From NCBI RefSeq assembly GCF_051175565.1, contig NZ_CP195105.1, positions 1,240,001-1,304,000 of the forward strand: a DNA stretch of 64,000 bases. Direction: 5' to 3'. Shown here one piece after another: positions 43,523 to 51,722 of the stretch (positions within the stretch are counted from its first letter, which is position 1; every line of letters begins with the position of its first letter). The stretch is from Daejeonia sp002484105 (GTDB lineage Bacteria; Bacteroidota; Bacteroidia; Flavobacteriales; Weeksellaceae). The position numbers and the translations under genes were made by a program. The notes under the pieces were generated by a model. It was not told the origin of the DNA. It searched no databases and was given only the letters and a program-made list of their open reading frames with translations.

Positions 43523-44800
43523 TTAATAATTCCGGAAACGTTCAAAGGCGGTACGTTCCAGCATTTCGCGGTCATCGGGATGTGCAATGGCGATCAGGGC
43601 GCGTGCTCTCTGGCGCAGGTTTTTACCGTAGAGATAGGCAGTGCCATATTCAGTTACCACATAGTGCACATGTCCACGGGTTGTGACCACCCCAGCGCCT
43701 TGCCGGAGATAAGGGACAATTCTCGGAATGCCTTTTTTAGTCCGCGAAGTGATGGTGAGGATGGGCTTGCCTCCTTCACTGAGAGCTGCTCCGCGCATGA
43801 AATCCATCTGGCCGCCAATACCGCTGTATTGGAAAGTCCCGATAGAGTCGGAGCATACCTGGCCTGTCATGTCAATTTCGATGGCACAGTTGATGGCATG
43901 CATACGCCTGTTTTGCATAATGGTATGTGGCGCATTCACATGTTGGATATCCATAAAGGCAATAGAAGGATTGTCATTGGCAAAATCATAGAGTTTACGT
44001 GTTCCAAAGCAGAATCCTGTAACCGTTCGGTTGTCATGGATGCCCTTGTATCTGTTGTTGACGATGTCGCGTTGGATGAGATCAATGGCTCCGTCGCTGA
44101 GCATTTCGGTGTGGATTCCCAGATCTTTATGATTATGCAGGCAACTGAGTACCGCATCCGGAATAGTGCCGATGCCCATTTGGAGTGTGGCTTTGTCATC
44201 AATCAGTTCGGCGACGTTTTTACCAATCTGGCGTTCAACGTCGGTTACTTTGGTACTATAATCCACGGTGAGGAGTTCTTCTTCGTGCCATACACATTTG
44301 TCGATACGGGATAGGTGCAGTACGCCATCGCCATGTGTTCTGGGCATTCTCGGGTTGACAACAGCAATGATTTTTCGGGCAGTATCTACAGCGCTTCGGG
44401 CAATATCAACAGAGGTGCCAAGCGTGCAGTAACCATGTCGGTCGGGTGGCGAAACCGTTACCACAGCAACATCCAGTGGAAGGATATTCCTTCTGAAAAG
44501 CAGCGGGATTTCACTTAGGAAAATCGGTATAAAATCGCCCCGGTCATCATTTACTGCCTCACGGACGGGTTTGGAGACAAAAAAAGAATTAAGGTAAAAA
44601 CTCTCTTTATACTGCGGATCTGCAATCTTTACATCGCCCTGAACCGTGATGGATACCACTTCTACCTTCCGCAGGCGCGATGCCTGCCTGGCCATTTCGT
44701 CGAGGATAAAATTCGGAGTACAGGCAGAGCCATGTACGAAAACGCGGTTGCCACTCTGGATGATGGATACTGCTTCTTCAGCGCTGGTATAGTTAATCAT
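43523..44800 (-). CDS. Acetyl-CoA hydrolase/transferase family (CoA-transferase)
   Basis: Protein of 425 residues. Seen: GSACTPNFILDEM, DVAVVTVSPPDRHGYCTLGTSVD, GIGTIPDAVLSCL, the SGIGGQMDFMRGAALSEGGKP block near the catalytic region, and VTEYGTAYLYGKNLRQRARALIAIAHPDDREML at the C-terminus. These are the family I motifs shared by acetate:succinate CoA-transferase and 4-hydroxybutyrate CoA-transferase, so it moves CoA between short carboxylic acids. Which acid is not visible. Confidence 0.88.
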   Translation of the reverse strand: MINYTSAEEAVSIIQSGNRVFVHGSACTPNFILDEMARQASRLRKVEVVSITVQGDVKIADPQYKESFYLNSFFVSKPVREAVNDDRGDFIPIFLSEIPLLFRRNILPLDVAVVTVSPPDRHGYCTLGTSVDIARSAVDTARKIIAVVNPRMPRTHGDGVLHLSRIDKCVWHEEELLTVDYSTKVTDVERQIGKNVAELIDDKATLQMGIGTIPDAVLSCLHNHKDLGIHTEMLSDGAIDLIQRDIVNNRYKGIHDNRTVTGFCFGTRKLYDFANDNPSIAFMDIQHVNAPHTIMQNRRMHAINCAIEIDMTGQVCSDSIGTFQYSGIGGQMDFMRGAALSEGGKPILTITSRTKKGIPRIVPYLRQGAGVVTTRGHVHYVVTEYGTAYLYGKNLRQRARALIAIAHPDDREMLERTAFERFRNY

Positions 44801-45108
44801 ATTTCAGAAAATCAGGTTTAAATCTGCCGCAGAACTGCTGTGTCTGAAAGCAATCATTCTGCTTTACGGTCAGGTTTCTAAAGATAATTATTTTCTGAAA
44901 ACTGGAAAGTCAACACGCATTAAAGATCATAAATAATGATATATGGCTGGATTTTAATGAATTAATATTTTTTGAGAAAAGAGTAGACTCCCCTTGTGTC
45001 AAGCTCTTTTAATAAAAAAACTCATGAGGAAATGCAGCATTTTGCAAAAATATTTTAAATGTAAAACAGATATCGACAAGAGGGTAATCCGCCTCGTGTT
45101 TTTTTTGT
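44801..45108. other. Intergenic region without a gene
   Basis: 308 bases between two minus-strand genes. No open frame or tRNA. AAAAGAG...CTCTTTT (about 44976-45010) could form a weak hairpin with a long loop, and CAAGAGG/CCTCGTG followed by eight T (45076-45108) resembles a plus-strand terminator, although no plus-strand gene lies upstream. Confidence 0.5.
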
Positions 45109-45669
45109 TTAATAATGAAAATTCATCAGAGCTTCATAAAATTCGTCTTCCATAATGCCCATCTGCTGTGCAAAGAGGCGCGCACCCTCGAGATCACGGA
45201 AAATTTCGGGTGCGGAAAACGGAACGGGAATATTTCCCAGCGGAGTGGTCAGATCTGTATGGTTTCCGGAAGTCTGATACTCTGCCGGTTGATAGGGCAT
45301 TCTGCGGAAATAGTTGTTTGTCATCAGAACGGCTTTGTCTGCCTGCTCAACAAATTCAGGAAAGATCAGGATACCTCCCTGCGAAATATTTTCGATAAGG
45401 CTCCGGTAATCTTCAGTAGCGGAATGGCTTCCCAGAAATACAATATTCGGATGCAATGCAGCCCCCAGAGAAATATCGTCGCTTTCCAGAAGGATAAAAT
45501 CTGAATTTCTTACAAGGGTATGGCTTTCCGTGATAATATCCGTGAGGATACTATGAAAATCCAGTATATGAAAAACGATGGCCGATAGTGTTGTGGGAAG
45601 TCCGAAAAGCAGGACTCGGGTTTTGTTCTGTGCAAGTGGTTGGAGTTCAGAAGGATTCATGTTCAGCAT
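45109..45669 (-). CDS. Protein of unknown function
   Basis: Protein of 186 residues, no signal peptide. Hydrophobic VLLFGLPTTLSAIVFHIL near the N-terminus and LIENISQGGILIFPEF in the middle suggest an alpha/beta fold with a nucleotide-sugar- or Mur-ligase-like strand pattern, but no definite family. Its ATG shares one base with the TGA of the acyltransferase gene (TGATG), so the two are translationally coupled. Confidence 0.7.
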   Translation of the reverse strand: MLNMNPSELQPLAQNKTRVLLFGLPTTLSAIVFHILDFHSILTDIITESHTLVRNSDFILLESDDISLGAALHPNIVFLGSHSATEDYRSLIENISQGGILIFPEFVEQADKAVLMTNNYFRRMPYQPAEYQTSGNHTDLTTPLGNIPVPFSAPEIFRDLEGARLFAQQMGIMEDEFYEALMNFHY

Positions 45670-46475
45670 CAGGATTTGGCATTCTCTGTTTCGGTCTTTT
45701 TTTGTTTTTGTTCTTCATCGTACTCGTGGAGAAGATTGAAATCCTGTGTCTGTTCTATGGCAATCATGATTTTGTCGAGGATTTGCTGTGGGGTTTCATG
45801 GTCGTAGTCAATGTCCAGAGGTTCTTTAAAGTGCATTGTCGGCTTCACGCCGGTTACTTTTACTTTAAGACCCTTTTTGTCAAAAGCTCTGCGAAATCCG
45901 TTGATTTTGATGGGCACGACAATCGGGCGCTGCTGTTTTACGAGTTTTGCGGTACCTTTTCTTCCCTGCGCGAAAGCAGAAGTTGTACCCTGTGGGAAGG
46001 TAATCACCCAGCCGTTGTCTAAGGCTTTCATGATGTTTTCCACTTCGTGCATGTCTACCATTCTGTTAACGGATTTACCTTCGGCACGCCATGTTCGCTT
46101 TACCGTTACCGCACCGGCAATTTTAAAGATTTTGGTCAGGAATCCTTTATTCATGGTTTCTTCAGCAGCAACGTAATAGAAGTCAACTTTCGGGTTCAGC
46201 AGATACACCGGGTTTTTGATGGTGTTGAGATAGCCGTTATTGACCGCACAGAATACATGGTACATAGCGGCCACATCCGCAAAATACGTCTGGTGGTTGG
46301 AGACAAACAATACATTAGAATCGGGCAGATTGACCAGATGTTCGGTTCCTGTGATTTTCAGTTTGTTGAATCCGTTGAATCTCCTGTACGAAACAATTCC
46401 CAGGATAAAAATAATAAGCCTTTTCAGGAAATAAGGAGTTCCAAATGCATCAAAAAAAATATTTTTCCTTGCCAT
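45669..46475 (-). CDS. 1-acylglycerol-3-phosphate acyltransferase (PlsC-like)
   Basis: Membrane-associated acyltransferase of phospholipid synthesis, 268 residues. Seen: an N-terminal hydrophobic segment, FVSNHQTYFADV (the HX4D catalytic pair), VKRTWRAE, and ITFPQGTTSAFAQGRKGTAKL (the acceptor-phosphate site, with FPQG in place of FPEG), IVVPIKING. It is coupled to the unknown protein at 45109. Confidence 0.85.
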   Translation of the reverse strand: MARKNIFFDAFGTPYFLKRLIIFILGIVSYRRFNGFNKLKITGTEHLVNLPDSNVLFVSNHQTYFADVAAMYHVFCAVNNGYLNTIKNPVYLLNPKVDFYYVAAEETMNKGFLTKIFKIAGAVTVKRTWRAEGKSVNRMVDMHEVENIMKALDNGWVITFPQGTTSAFAQGRKGTAKLVKQQRPIVVPIKINGFRRAFDKKGLKVKVTGVKPTMHFKEPLDIDYDHETPQQILDKIMIAIEQTQDFNLLHEYDEEQKQKKTETENAKS

Positions 46476-46502
46476 AATACCATACAGAATAATCGGGCAA
46501 AT

Positions 46503-47132
46503 TTACAAATTTTTAAGCAAGTGACTGAATTCATTCAGGATCATTGATGTAGCACCCCACACAATATATCCGTTGAATGATATGACGGGTACTTTAATAC
46601 CGCGTGTGGACGGCAGGGCCATCATTTCCGGTTCGTCGGTAAGGCTCAGAAGGGAAGATACGGGAAACTCGATCAGTTCGGCAACTTCTGCAATCTGGAA
46701 ATCGAACACCGGATTTTTCTTGGTATACGACACAAAAGCGTGTACGTAAAAATTGCTGGGGGGTATGTAAATAGGCGAAATTTCCCGGATAATCCGCACA
46801 TAATGGCGGTCTATCCCCATTTCTTCATGGGTTTCGCGGATGGCAGTGTCGGCAAAGGAAGAATCTTCAGGCTCGCGTTTGCCTCCTGGAAGAGAAATCT
46901 GTCCGCTGTGCCGGTCGTGTATATTTTCGCTGCGCACCATGAGCGGGAAATACCATTCGTTGTTCTTCAGGTACAGAAGAATATTAACGGAGGCCAGCTT
47001 TGGATTTTTGTTCAGGATTTCTGCACTACTGAACTGCGGCCGGTAAGGCGGAGAATAAATTCCGTGTGCATATTCACCGGTCAGTTCTGCATTCTTGATT
47101 TTTTTCAGCAAATCTTTTCCAAACATTTTCAT
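46503..47132 (-). CDS. NUDIX hydrolase, CoA diphosphatase type
   Basis: Protein of 209 residues. The Nudix box GGKREPEDSSFADTAIRETHEEMGI is complete, and VRSENIHDRHSGQISLPGG before it fits the CoA-pyrophosphatase (UPF0035) signature. It cleaves CoA or oxidised CoA to 3',5'-ADP and phosphopantetheine. Start 47132 (MKMFG) or 47126; the TTG at 47135 lies next to the promoter. Confidence 0.85.
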   Translation of the reverse strand: MKMFGKDLLKKIKNAELTGEYAHGIYSPPYRPQFSSAEILNKNPKLASVNILLYLKNNEWYFPLMVRSENIHDRHSGQISLPGGKREPEDSSFADTAIRETHEEMGIDRHYVRIIREISPIYIPPSNFYVHAFVSYTKKNPVFDFQIAEVAELIEFPVSSLLSLTDEPEMMALPSTRGIKVPVISFNGYIVWGATSMILNEFSHLLKNL

Positions 47133-47136
47133 CAAT

Positions 47137-47144
47137 CAAATGTA
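47137..47144 (-). promoter_or_regulatory. -7 element TACATTTG before the NUDIX gene
   Basis: Minus-strand TAnnTTTG match 4 bases before the ATG at 47132 (10 before 47126), so this transcript too would have a very short leader. Confidence 0.6.
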
Positions 47145-47191
47145 ATGGAAAAAAAGGAGAAAACCGGTCAATATTTTCTTAAAAACAGATG

Positions 47192-47225
47192 AAAAAAACT
47201 GCAGGTTGCCGTGCAGTTTTTTTTT
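47192..47225 (-). terminator. Terminator between rhodanese and NUDIX genes
   Basis: AAAAACTGCA pairs with TGCAGTTTTT (47194-47203, 47212-47221), 8-base loop, with A-run and T-run so it can act on either strand. It ends the rhodanese transcript. Confidence 0.85.
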
Positions 47226-47271
47226 GAGAATCGTGTTCTGAAATTTTTCAGAAATACAATTTTTCAGGTTC

Positions 47272-47559
47272 TTAAAGGTTTTCGAGGGTTTCTTTCAGAT
47301 CCTGATATCCGCCACCGTTGTAGCCGTTTTGCAGGCCTTGCGTAATCAGGTATTCCAATGCTTTTCCGCTGCGGTTTCCGCTACGGCAATAAAGTACTAC
47401 GGGGACGTCAGCGTTCAGGAGCTCGTCTTTGTGATCCGCAATTTCTCCCAGCGGAATGTTGACTGCCCCTTTTATAAAGCCGTCCATTTCAAGTTCCAGC
47501 GGCTCGCGTACATCCACAAGCTTGTATTTGCCGGATTTCAGAACATCAATTAGTGACAT
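47272..47559 (-). CDS. Rhodanese-like single-domain protein
   Basis: Protein of 95 residues, one rhodanese domain: KLVDVREPLELEMDGFIKGAVNIPLGEI and the active Cys in VVLYCRSGNRSGKA. This size matches GlpE/PspE-like sulfurtransferases that move sulfane sulfur to thiol or cyanide acceptors. The physiological partner is unknown. Divergent from queG. Confidence 0.9.
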   Translation of the reverse strand: MSLIDVLKSGKYKLVDVREPLELEMDGFIKGAVNIPLGEIADHKDELLNADVPVVLYCRSGNRSGKALEYLITQGLQNGYNGGGYQDLKETLENL

Positions 47560-47644
47560 AATTTACAGGTTTTAAGAATGTTTTACAAAATTTATTTTCA
47601 CCATTATCATCAGCAGATGACGCAGCAAATTTATTAAATAATGT

Positions 47645-47652
47645 TAGTTTTG
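47645..47652 (+). promoter_or_regulatory. -7 element TAGTTTTG for queG
   Basis: Exact TAnnTTTG match 10 bases before the ATG at 47663. Confidence 0.65.
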
Positions 47653-47662
47653 CAAGATTATA

Positions 47663-48622
47663 ATGACAACCGCTGCAGAAAAATATACACAACTGATTAA
47701 AGACAAGGCCAAAAAATTTGGTTTTGACAGTTGTGGTATTTCGGTTGCCGGATTTCTCGAAGAGGATGCACAAAGGCTTGAAGACTGGTTGCAAAGGGGG
47801 TATCACGGCGAGATGAAATATATGGAGAATTACTTCGATAAAAGACTCGACCCGCGCTTGCTGGTGGAAGGTTCAAAATCTGTGATATCTCTCATGTACA
47901 ATTATTTTCCTGAAGAAGAGCTGGTACAGGATTTCAAAATCTCCAAATATGCTTATGGGGAAGATTATCATGACGTGATCAAGGATATTCTCAAAAATAT
48001 GGTGGCAGAGCTGCAGCAGGAAATCGGTGGCTTTTCATGCAGGGTGTTTGTAGATTCGGCACCTGTTCTGGAGCGCAGCTGGGCAAAGAGAGCCGGTTTG
48101 GGATGGATAGGCAAGAACGGAAACCTGATTTCCCGAAAAAAAGGATCATTCTTCTTCCTTGCCGAAGTGATCTGCGATCTCGAGCTTGTTGCAGATGGCA
48201 TTGCTACAGACCATTGCGGCAGCTGCAGGCGCTGTATCGATGCCTGCCCGACACAGGCCATTGTTTCTGACCGGATAATTGATGGCAGTAAGTGCATTTC
48301 GTATGCAACGATTGAACTTAAAAATGAAATTCCGTCTTACTTTCATGACCGGATGGACAACTGGATGTATGGCTGTGATATCTGCCAGGATGTGTGCCCG
48401 TGGAATCGTTTTTCGATTGCACACCATGAGCCGCGTTTTCTGCCCAGTCCTCGTCTGATAGAGATGGATAAAAAAGATTGGGAAGAAATTACTCAGGATG
48501 TTTTCTCGGAAATTTTCCGAAAATCTGCGGTAAAGAGAACGAAATTTTCAGGGCTGACAAGGAATATCCTGCTGCTGAAAGAGCAGGAGAAGAAACGAAA
48601 AATTTTCCAGAAAAAGGAATGA
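47663..48622 (+). CDS. queG: Epoxyqueuosine reductase
   Basis: Final step of queuosine synthesis on tRNA: reduces epoxyqueuosine to queuosine with cobalamin and iron-sulfur clusters. Protein of 319 residues. Seen: GFDSCGISVAGFLEEDAQRLEDWLQRGYHGEMKYM, VDSAPVLERSWAKRAGLGWIGKN (cobalamin-binding part), and two 4Fe-4S motifs HCGSCRRCIDACPTQAI and GCDICQDVCPWN. With cmoA, it is the second wobble-modification gene in the window. Confidence 0.95.
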   Translation: MTTAAEKYTQLIKDKAKKFGFDSCGISVAGFLEEDAQRLEDWLQRGYHGEMKYMENYFDKRLDPRLLVEGSKSVISLMYNYFPEEELVQDFKISKYAYGEDYHDVIKDILKNMVAELQQEIGGFSCRVFVDSAPVLERSWAKRAGLGWIGKNGNLISRKKGSFFFLAEVICDLELVADGIATDHCGSCRRCIDACPTQAIVSDRIIDGSKCISYATIELKNEIPSYFHDRMDNWMYGCDICQDVCPWNRFSIAHHEPRFLPSPRLIEMDKKDWEEITQDVFSEIFRKSAVKRTKFSGLTRNILLLKEQEKKRKIFQKKE

Positions 48623-48918
48623 AAATATCTGCCTTTTCAGAAAGGCTTTCCGTCTGAAGATTTGGGAAAAACAAAAGATTTCCGTCGGGAGCAGTTCCTT
48701 CAGGAAATCAGTATCTTTTCTGTACGCGTTTTGGTGCTGTTTTGACGCGGGTTTTCAGTTTTTTCTGGGATTTGTTTTTGTTCTGCATTCAGTAAAAGTT
48801 TTAATCTGATACTAAATTTATAAAAATCAGGTTTAATAAAGACAGTATTATTGTTAAATTTAACATTAAGTTAATAATGTGTTATCTGGCAATTCGGATA
48901 ATTTAAAATGATCAAAAA
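48623..48918. other. Intergenic region with hairpin and palindrome
   Basis: No gene seen. GCCTTT/AAAGGC (48631-48646) is a short hairpin soon after queG, a weak terminator. At 48852-48865 lies the perfect 14-base palindrome TGTTAAATTTAACA, 53 bases before the next start codon, a possible operator. Confidence 0.5.
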
Positions 48919-49596
48919 ATGAAGAAGGCATTGCACATCGTTCTCAAATGTACGGGGATAATCCTGGGGCTTGTAGCGCTCTATATTTTTTGTGGATATT
49001 TTGTTCCGTATATCAGTGTTTCAGCAGAGCAAACTACTGAACCTAAAACTACAGATATTTATCTGCTGACCAATGGTATGCATACCGATATTGTTGTCCC
49101 CGTAAAAAGCAAATATTTTGACTGGAGCAAAGAAATTCCTGTTCAGGATACGCGCGGCAAAGGTTCCGGTTTCCGATATCTGGGAATTGGCTGGGGTGAC
49201 AAAGGTTTTTATCTCGATACACCTACCTGGGCAGAACTGAAATTTTCTGTAGCGGTAAAGGCTGCATTCTGGATGGGGCAGTCGGCAATGCACTGTACCT
49301 ATTACCGCAATATGAAAGAAAATAAAGATTGTGTGAAAATTCCTTTAACGGATGCTCAATACCGGCATTTGATAACCTATATCAACAGGAAATTCGACCG
49401 GGATCCCAATGGAAAGGTGAAGCTGATCCGTACAAATGCCGTATATGGTGATGATGATTCTTTCTACGATGCCAACGGGAGCTATAGTTTTCTCAATACC
49501 TGCAATACCTGGACCAACAATGCGCTGAAGGTAGCCGGACAAAAAGCAGCTCTCTGGACACCTACAGATTTTGGAATTTTTCAGCATTACCGTTAA
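48919..49596 (+). CDS. DUF2459/TIGR02117-family protein
   Basis: Protein of 225 residues. One N-terminal membrane helix (LKCTGIILGLVALYIFCGYFV), then an extracytoplasmic domain with YLLTNGMHTDIVVPVK, YLGIGWGDKGFYLDTPTWAELKF, the conserved HCTYYR and FLNTCNTWTNNALKVAGQKAALWTPTDFGIFQHY. The Cys/His and NTCNTW segments suggest a papain-like catalytic set, but the family has no assigned activity. Confidence 0.85.
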   Translation: MKKALHIVLKCTGIILGLVALYIFCGYFVPYISVSAEQTTEPKTTDIYLLTNGMHTDIVVPVKSKYFDWSKEIPVQDTRGKGSGFRYLGIGWGDKGFYLDTPTWAELKFSVAVKAAFWMGQSAMHCTYYRNMKENKDCVKIPLTDAQYRHLITYINRKFDRDPNGKVKLIRTNAVYGDDDSFYDANGSYSFLNTCNTWTNNALKVAGQKAALWTPTDFGIFQHYR

Positions 49597-49621
49597 TTTG
49601 CATATTGTTTATCAGAGAAAA

Positions 49622-50212
49622 ATGAAAAGATTTTTGCTTGTAGCAGTGGTGTTCCTGCTGCCGTTTTGTGTTTCTGCCCAGATCAAGGCCAAAGTTATTG
49701 GCATTAAAGACGGAGATACGATTGAGGTGCTGCTGGAGGGCAATATTATGAAAACCCTTCGCCTTGCCGAAGTCGACTGTCCGGAAAAAGGTCAGCCTTA
49801 TGGCAAAAACGCAAAGAAATTCACTTCAGACAGAGTTTTCGGAAAAGAGATTATATATATTCCCACCAGCCGTGATCGTTATGGGAGGATTGTAGCCAAG
49901 GTTTTTTACGGAAACGGGCGTTATCTTTCTGCCGAAATTATACGTGCCGGGTATGGATGGTGGTTTTACAGATATTCCAAAGACAAGAAGCTTGAGGAAC
50001 TGCAGAAGAAAGCGATGGCCTCGCGGAAAGGATTGTGGAAGGACGCCAATGCGCAGGCTCCGTGGGAGTACAGAAAACAAAGGCGCCATCAGAAAAAGAG
50101 CCGTAAAACAGCAGGCCTCCATTTGGAATGGAGGTCTGCAAAATTCTCACTGGAGCATATTGTTCCATGTTTGAGTGCTCATGGTTATTGTGTTTTTGGA
50201 ATTTATTCGTAA
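49622..50212 (+). CDS. Secreted thermonuclease (SNase-like)
   Basis: Protein of 196 residues; signal peptide MKRFLLVAVVFLLPFCVSAQ. SNase fold: VIGIKDGDTIEVLLEG, LRLAEVDCPEKGQPYGKNAKKF (Arg and Glu of the active site), TSRDRYGRIVAKVF (second Arg), and EIIRAGYGWWFYRYSKD... LWKDANAQAPWEYRKQRR. The domain ends near residue 160; the remaining 30-odd codons run through a perfect hairpin (50111-50139) and end with hydrophobic residues, so this tail may be recent or non-functional. It overlaps the convergent curli-locus gene by 10 bases. The start at 49622 gives the signal peptide. Confidence 0.88.
   Translation: MKRFLLVAVVFLLPFCVSAQIKAKVIGIKDGDTIEVLLEGNIMKTLRLAEVDCPEKGQPYGKNAKKFTSDRVFGKEIIYIPTSRDRYGRIVAKVFYGNGRYLSAEIIRAGYGWWFYRYSKDKKLEELQKKAMASRKGLWKDANAQAPWEYRKQRRHQKKSRKTAGLHLEWRSAKFSLEHIVPCLSAHGYCVFGIYS
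50111..50139. terminator. 13-bp hairpin inside the 3' end of the nuclease gene
   Basis: GCAGGCCTCCATT (50111-50123), loop TGG, AATGGAGGTCTGC (50127-50139): thirteen pairs with one G-T. It lies within the nuclease frame and 64 bases past the stop of the convergent lipoprotein gene. No T-run follows on the plus strand; on the minus strand TGTTTTACGG follows. It may terminate the curli operon or stabilise the 3' end. Confidence 0.55.
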
Positions 50213-51711
50213 TCGGGCATTTCGGCATTTTCAAAAAGTGTTGTTCTTGTCAATTCTTCATCGGTAGTGTTCAGGTCAATACTCAGGATATTTTTCTGTG
50301 AAATCCCATCATTGGAAGTATTCGTAAAAATCACCTGTGCATTATTGGGAGAAAATCTTGGATCAAGATCATTGGTTCCGTTGGGTTTGTCGCTTTCATC
50401 AGAAATGTCTCTGATAGTATTGTCTGCAAGAGTATAGATAAAGATATGGCTGTTGAGCTGGCGGTAATTACTGTCCTGATATCCGCTCACATCATGTGTA
50501 AAGAGCAGTTGTTTGCCATCTACACTGAAATTGAGGCCTCCTGCAGCACCTGCAGTGTCTGCCAGAACGGTGTTCAGTACATTTCCGAGCATATCAATCA
50601 CATAAATTTTAACTTTGTATCCGTTGTAGTCATTGGTTTTGACGGCAATTTTACTGTTGTCGTAGCTCCAGTCAACCTCTGTAATCATACTTCCGTCGGG
50701 AGTGCTGTACACCAATTGCTGTCCGCTGCCATCTTTATTGATGCGGTAGAGTTTGTCAAAATTGGCATACAAAAATTCCTTTCCGTTTGTACTCCAGGAG
50801 TAATCAAGCTCTATATTGTTGAATCCACCCAATGGAATAGAAGTCACTTTGAAAACTTCAGATCCATCTGGTTTTGCTGTGAAGATGTGCGGGCTTCCGC
50901 CTTCGGTGCGCAGAAATGCAATCAGTCCGGCATTGTTGTTTTTGCGTGGCCTCCAGCTGTTGAAGGAAGTGTCTGTAAACCGGAAACTGTTACTTCCGCT
51001 CTCGTCACTTGAAATGATAAAATAATTTCCGTTTTCTTTACGGACAAAATGGTAGCGGTTATTGGGTGTTTTGGAAGTTGTAAATTTGTATACCGGGCTC
51101 AGAACCGCATCATGAATGCCGTCCGTAACGCTTACCTGCCAGAAATAACTGACGCCGAATTTCAGATCTTTCAGCGTATAGGCAGCTTCTTTCAGATCCG
51201 CGACTTCAACAACGTCTGTATTCTGGTCATTTTTAACAATAAGGCTGTATACAAGTACATCATCTTCGTCCGGATCGGTAGATTTCCATGTGAGCTCTAC
51301 GGAAAGAGGTTGATTTTCAGCATTGTCTACCGGGCTGATGAGTTCCGGTTGCGAAGGTGCGGTATTCAGTGATTCGTCATCCTCCATTTCGAAAACTATT
51401 GTAACCACCTGTCCCGGATTCTGAAGATTGGCTGCCTGATAATTGGCAAGAAATCCGGAAAGTTCCGCTTTCACGGAGTAATCTCCAAGAGGAATGTCGG
51501 TAATTTCAAAGCTGCCGTCGGTGTCTGTAAAAACCGTTGTGGACGTGGGAGCAGTTGTTATTTTGGCATTGGAAACCGGTTCATTGGAACCACGTTTGAC
51601 AACTTTGCCTTTAAGGAATCCCGTTTCTGCTTTTTCTACTTGTTCTTCCCGGCAGGCACTCAGGCCTGATATCACCAGTAGAATGAATAGTATTTTAAAT
51701 ATGTTTTTCAT
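50203..51711 (-). CDS. Lipoprotein with regulatory-like, Ig-like and beta-propeller domains
   Basis: Protein of 502 residues, last gene of the curli locus. Lipobox VISGLSAC (Cys20). Residues about 30-115: carboxypeptidase-regulatory-like domain (FLKGKVVKRGSNEPVSNAKI, DTDGSFEITDIPLGDYSV). About 120-215: fibronectin/Ig-like domain (PSQPELISPVDNAENQPLSVELTWKSTD... SYFWQVSVTDG). About 220-495: TolB/PD40-like beta-propeller (PHIFTAKPDGSEVFKV, LYRINKDGSGQQLVY, FSPNNAQVIFTNTSNDG). It is 11 bases after csgG, so it belongs to the operon; proteins of this type are not part of the E. coli curli system. It may anchor fibres or bind matrix carbohydrate. Confidence 0.82.
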   Translation of the reverse strand: MKNIFKILFILLVISGLSACREEQVEKAETGFLKGKVVKRGSNEPVSNAKITTAPTSTTVFTDTDGSFEITDIPLGDYSVKAELSGFLANYQAANLQNPGQVVTIVFEMEDDESLNTAPSQPELISPVDNAENQPLSVELTWKSTDPDEDDVLVYSLIVKNDQNTDVVEVADLKEAAYTLKDLKFGVSYFWQVSVTDGIHDAVLSPVYKFTTSKTPNNRYHFVRKENGNYFIISSDESGSNSFRFTDTSFNSWRPRKNNNAGLIAFLRTEGGSPHIFTAKPDGSEVFKVTSIPLGGFNNIELDYSWSTNGKEFLYANFDKLYRINKDGSGQQLVYSTPDGSMITEVDWSYDNSKIAVKTNDYNGYKVKIYVIDMLGNVLNTVLADTAGAAGGLNFSVDGKQLLFTHDVSGYQDSNYRQLNSHIFIYTLADNTIRDISDESDKPNGTNDLDPRFSPNNAQVIFTNTSNDGISQKNILSIDLNTTDEELTRTTLFENAEMPDYE

Positions 51712-51722
51712 GGCTGTGTTTT

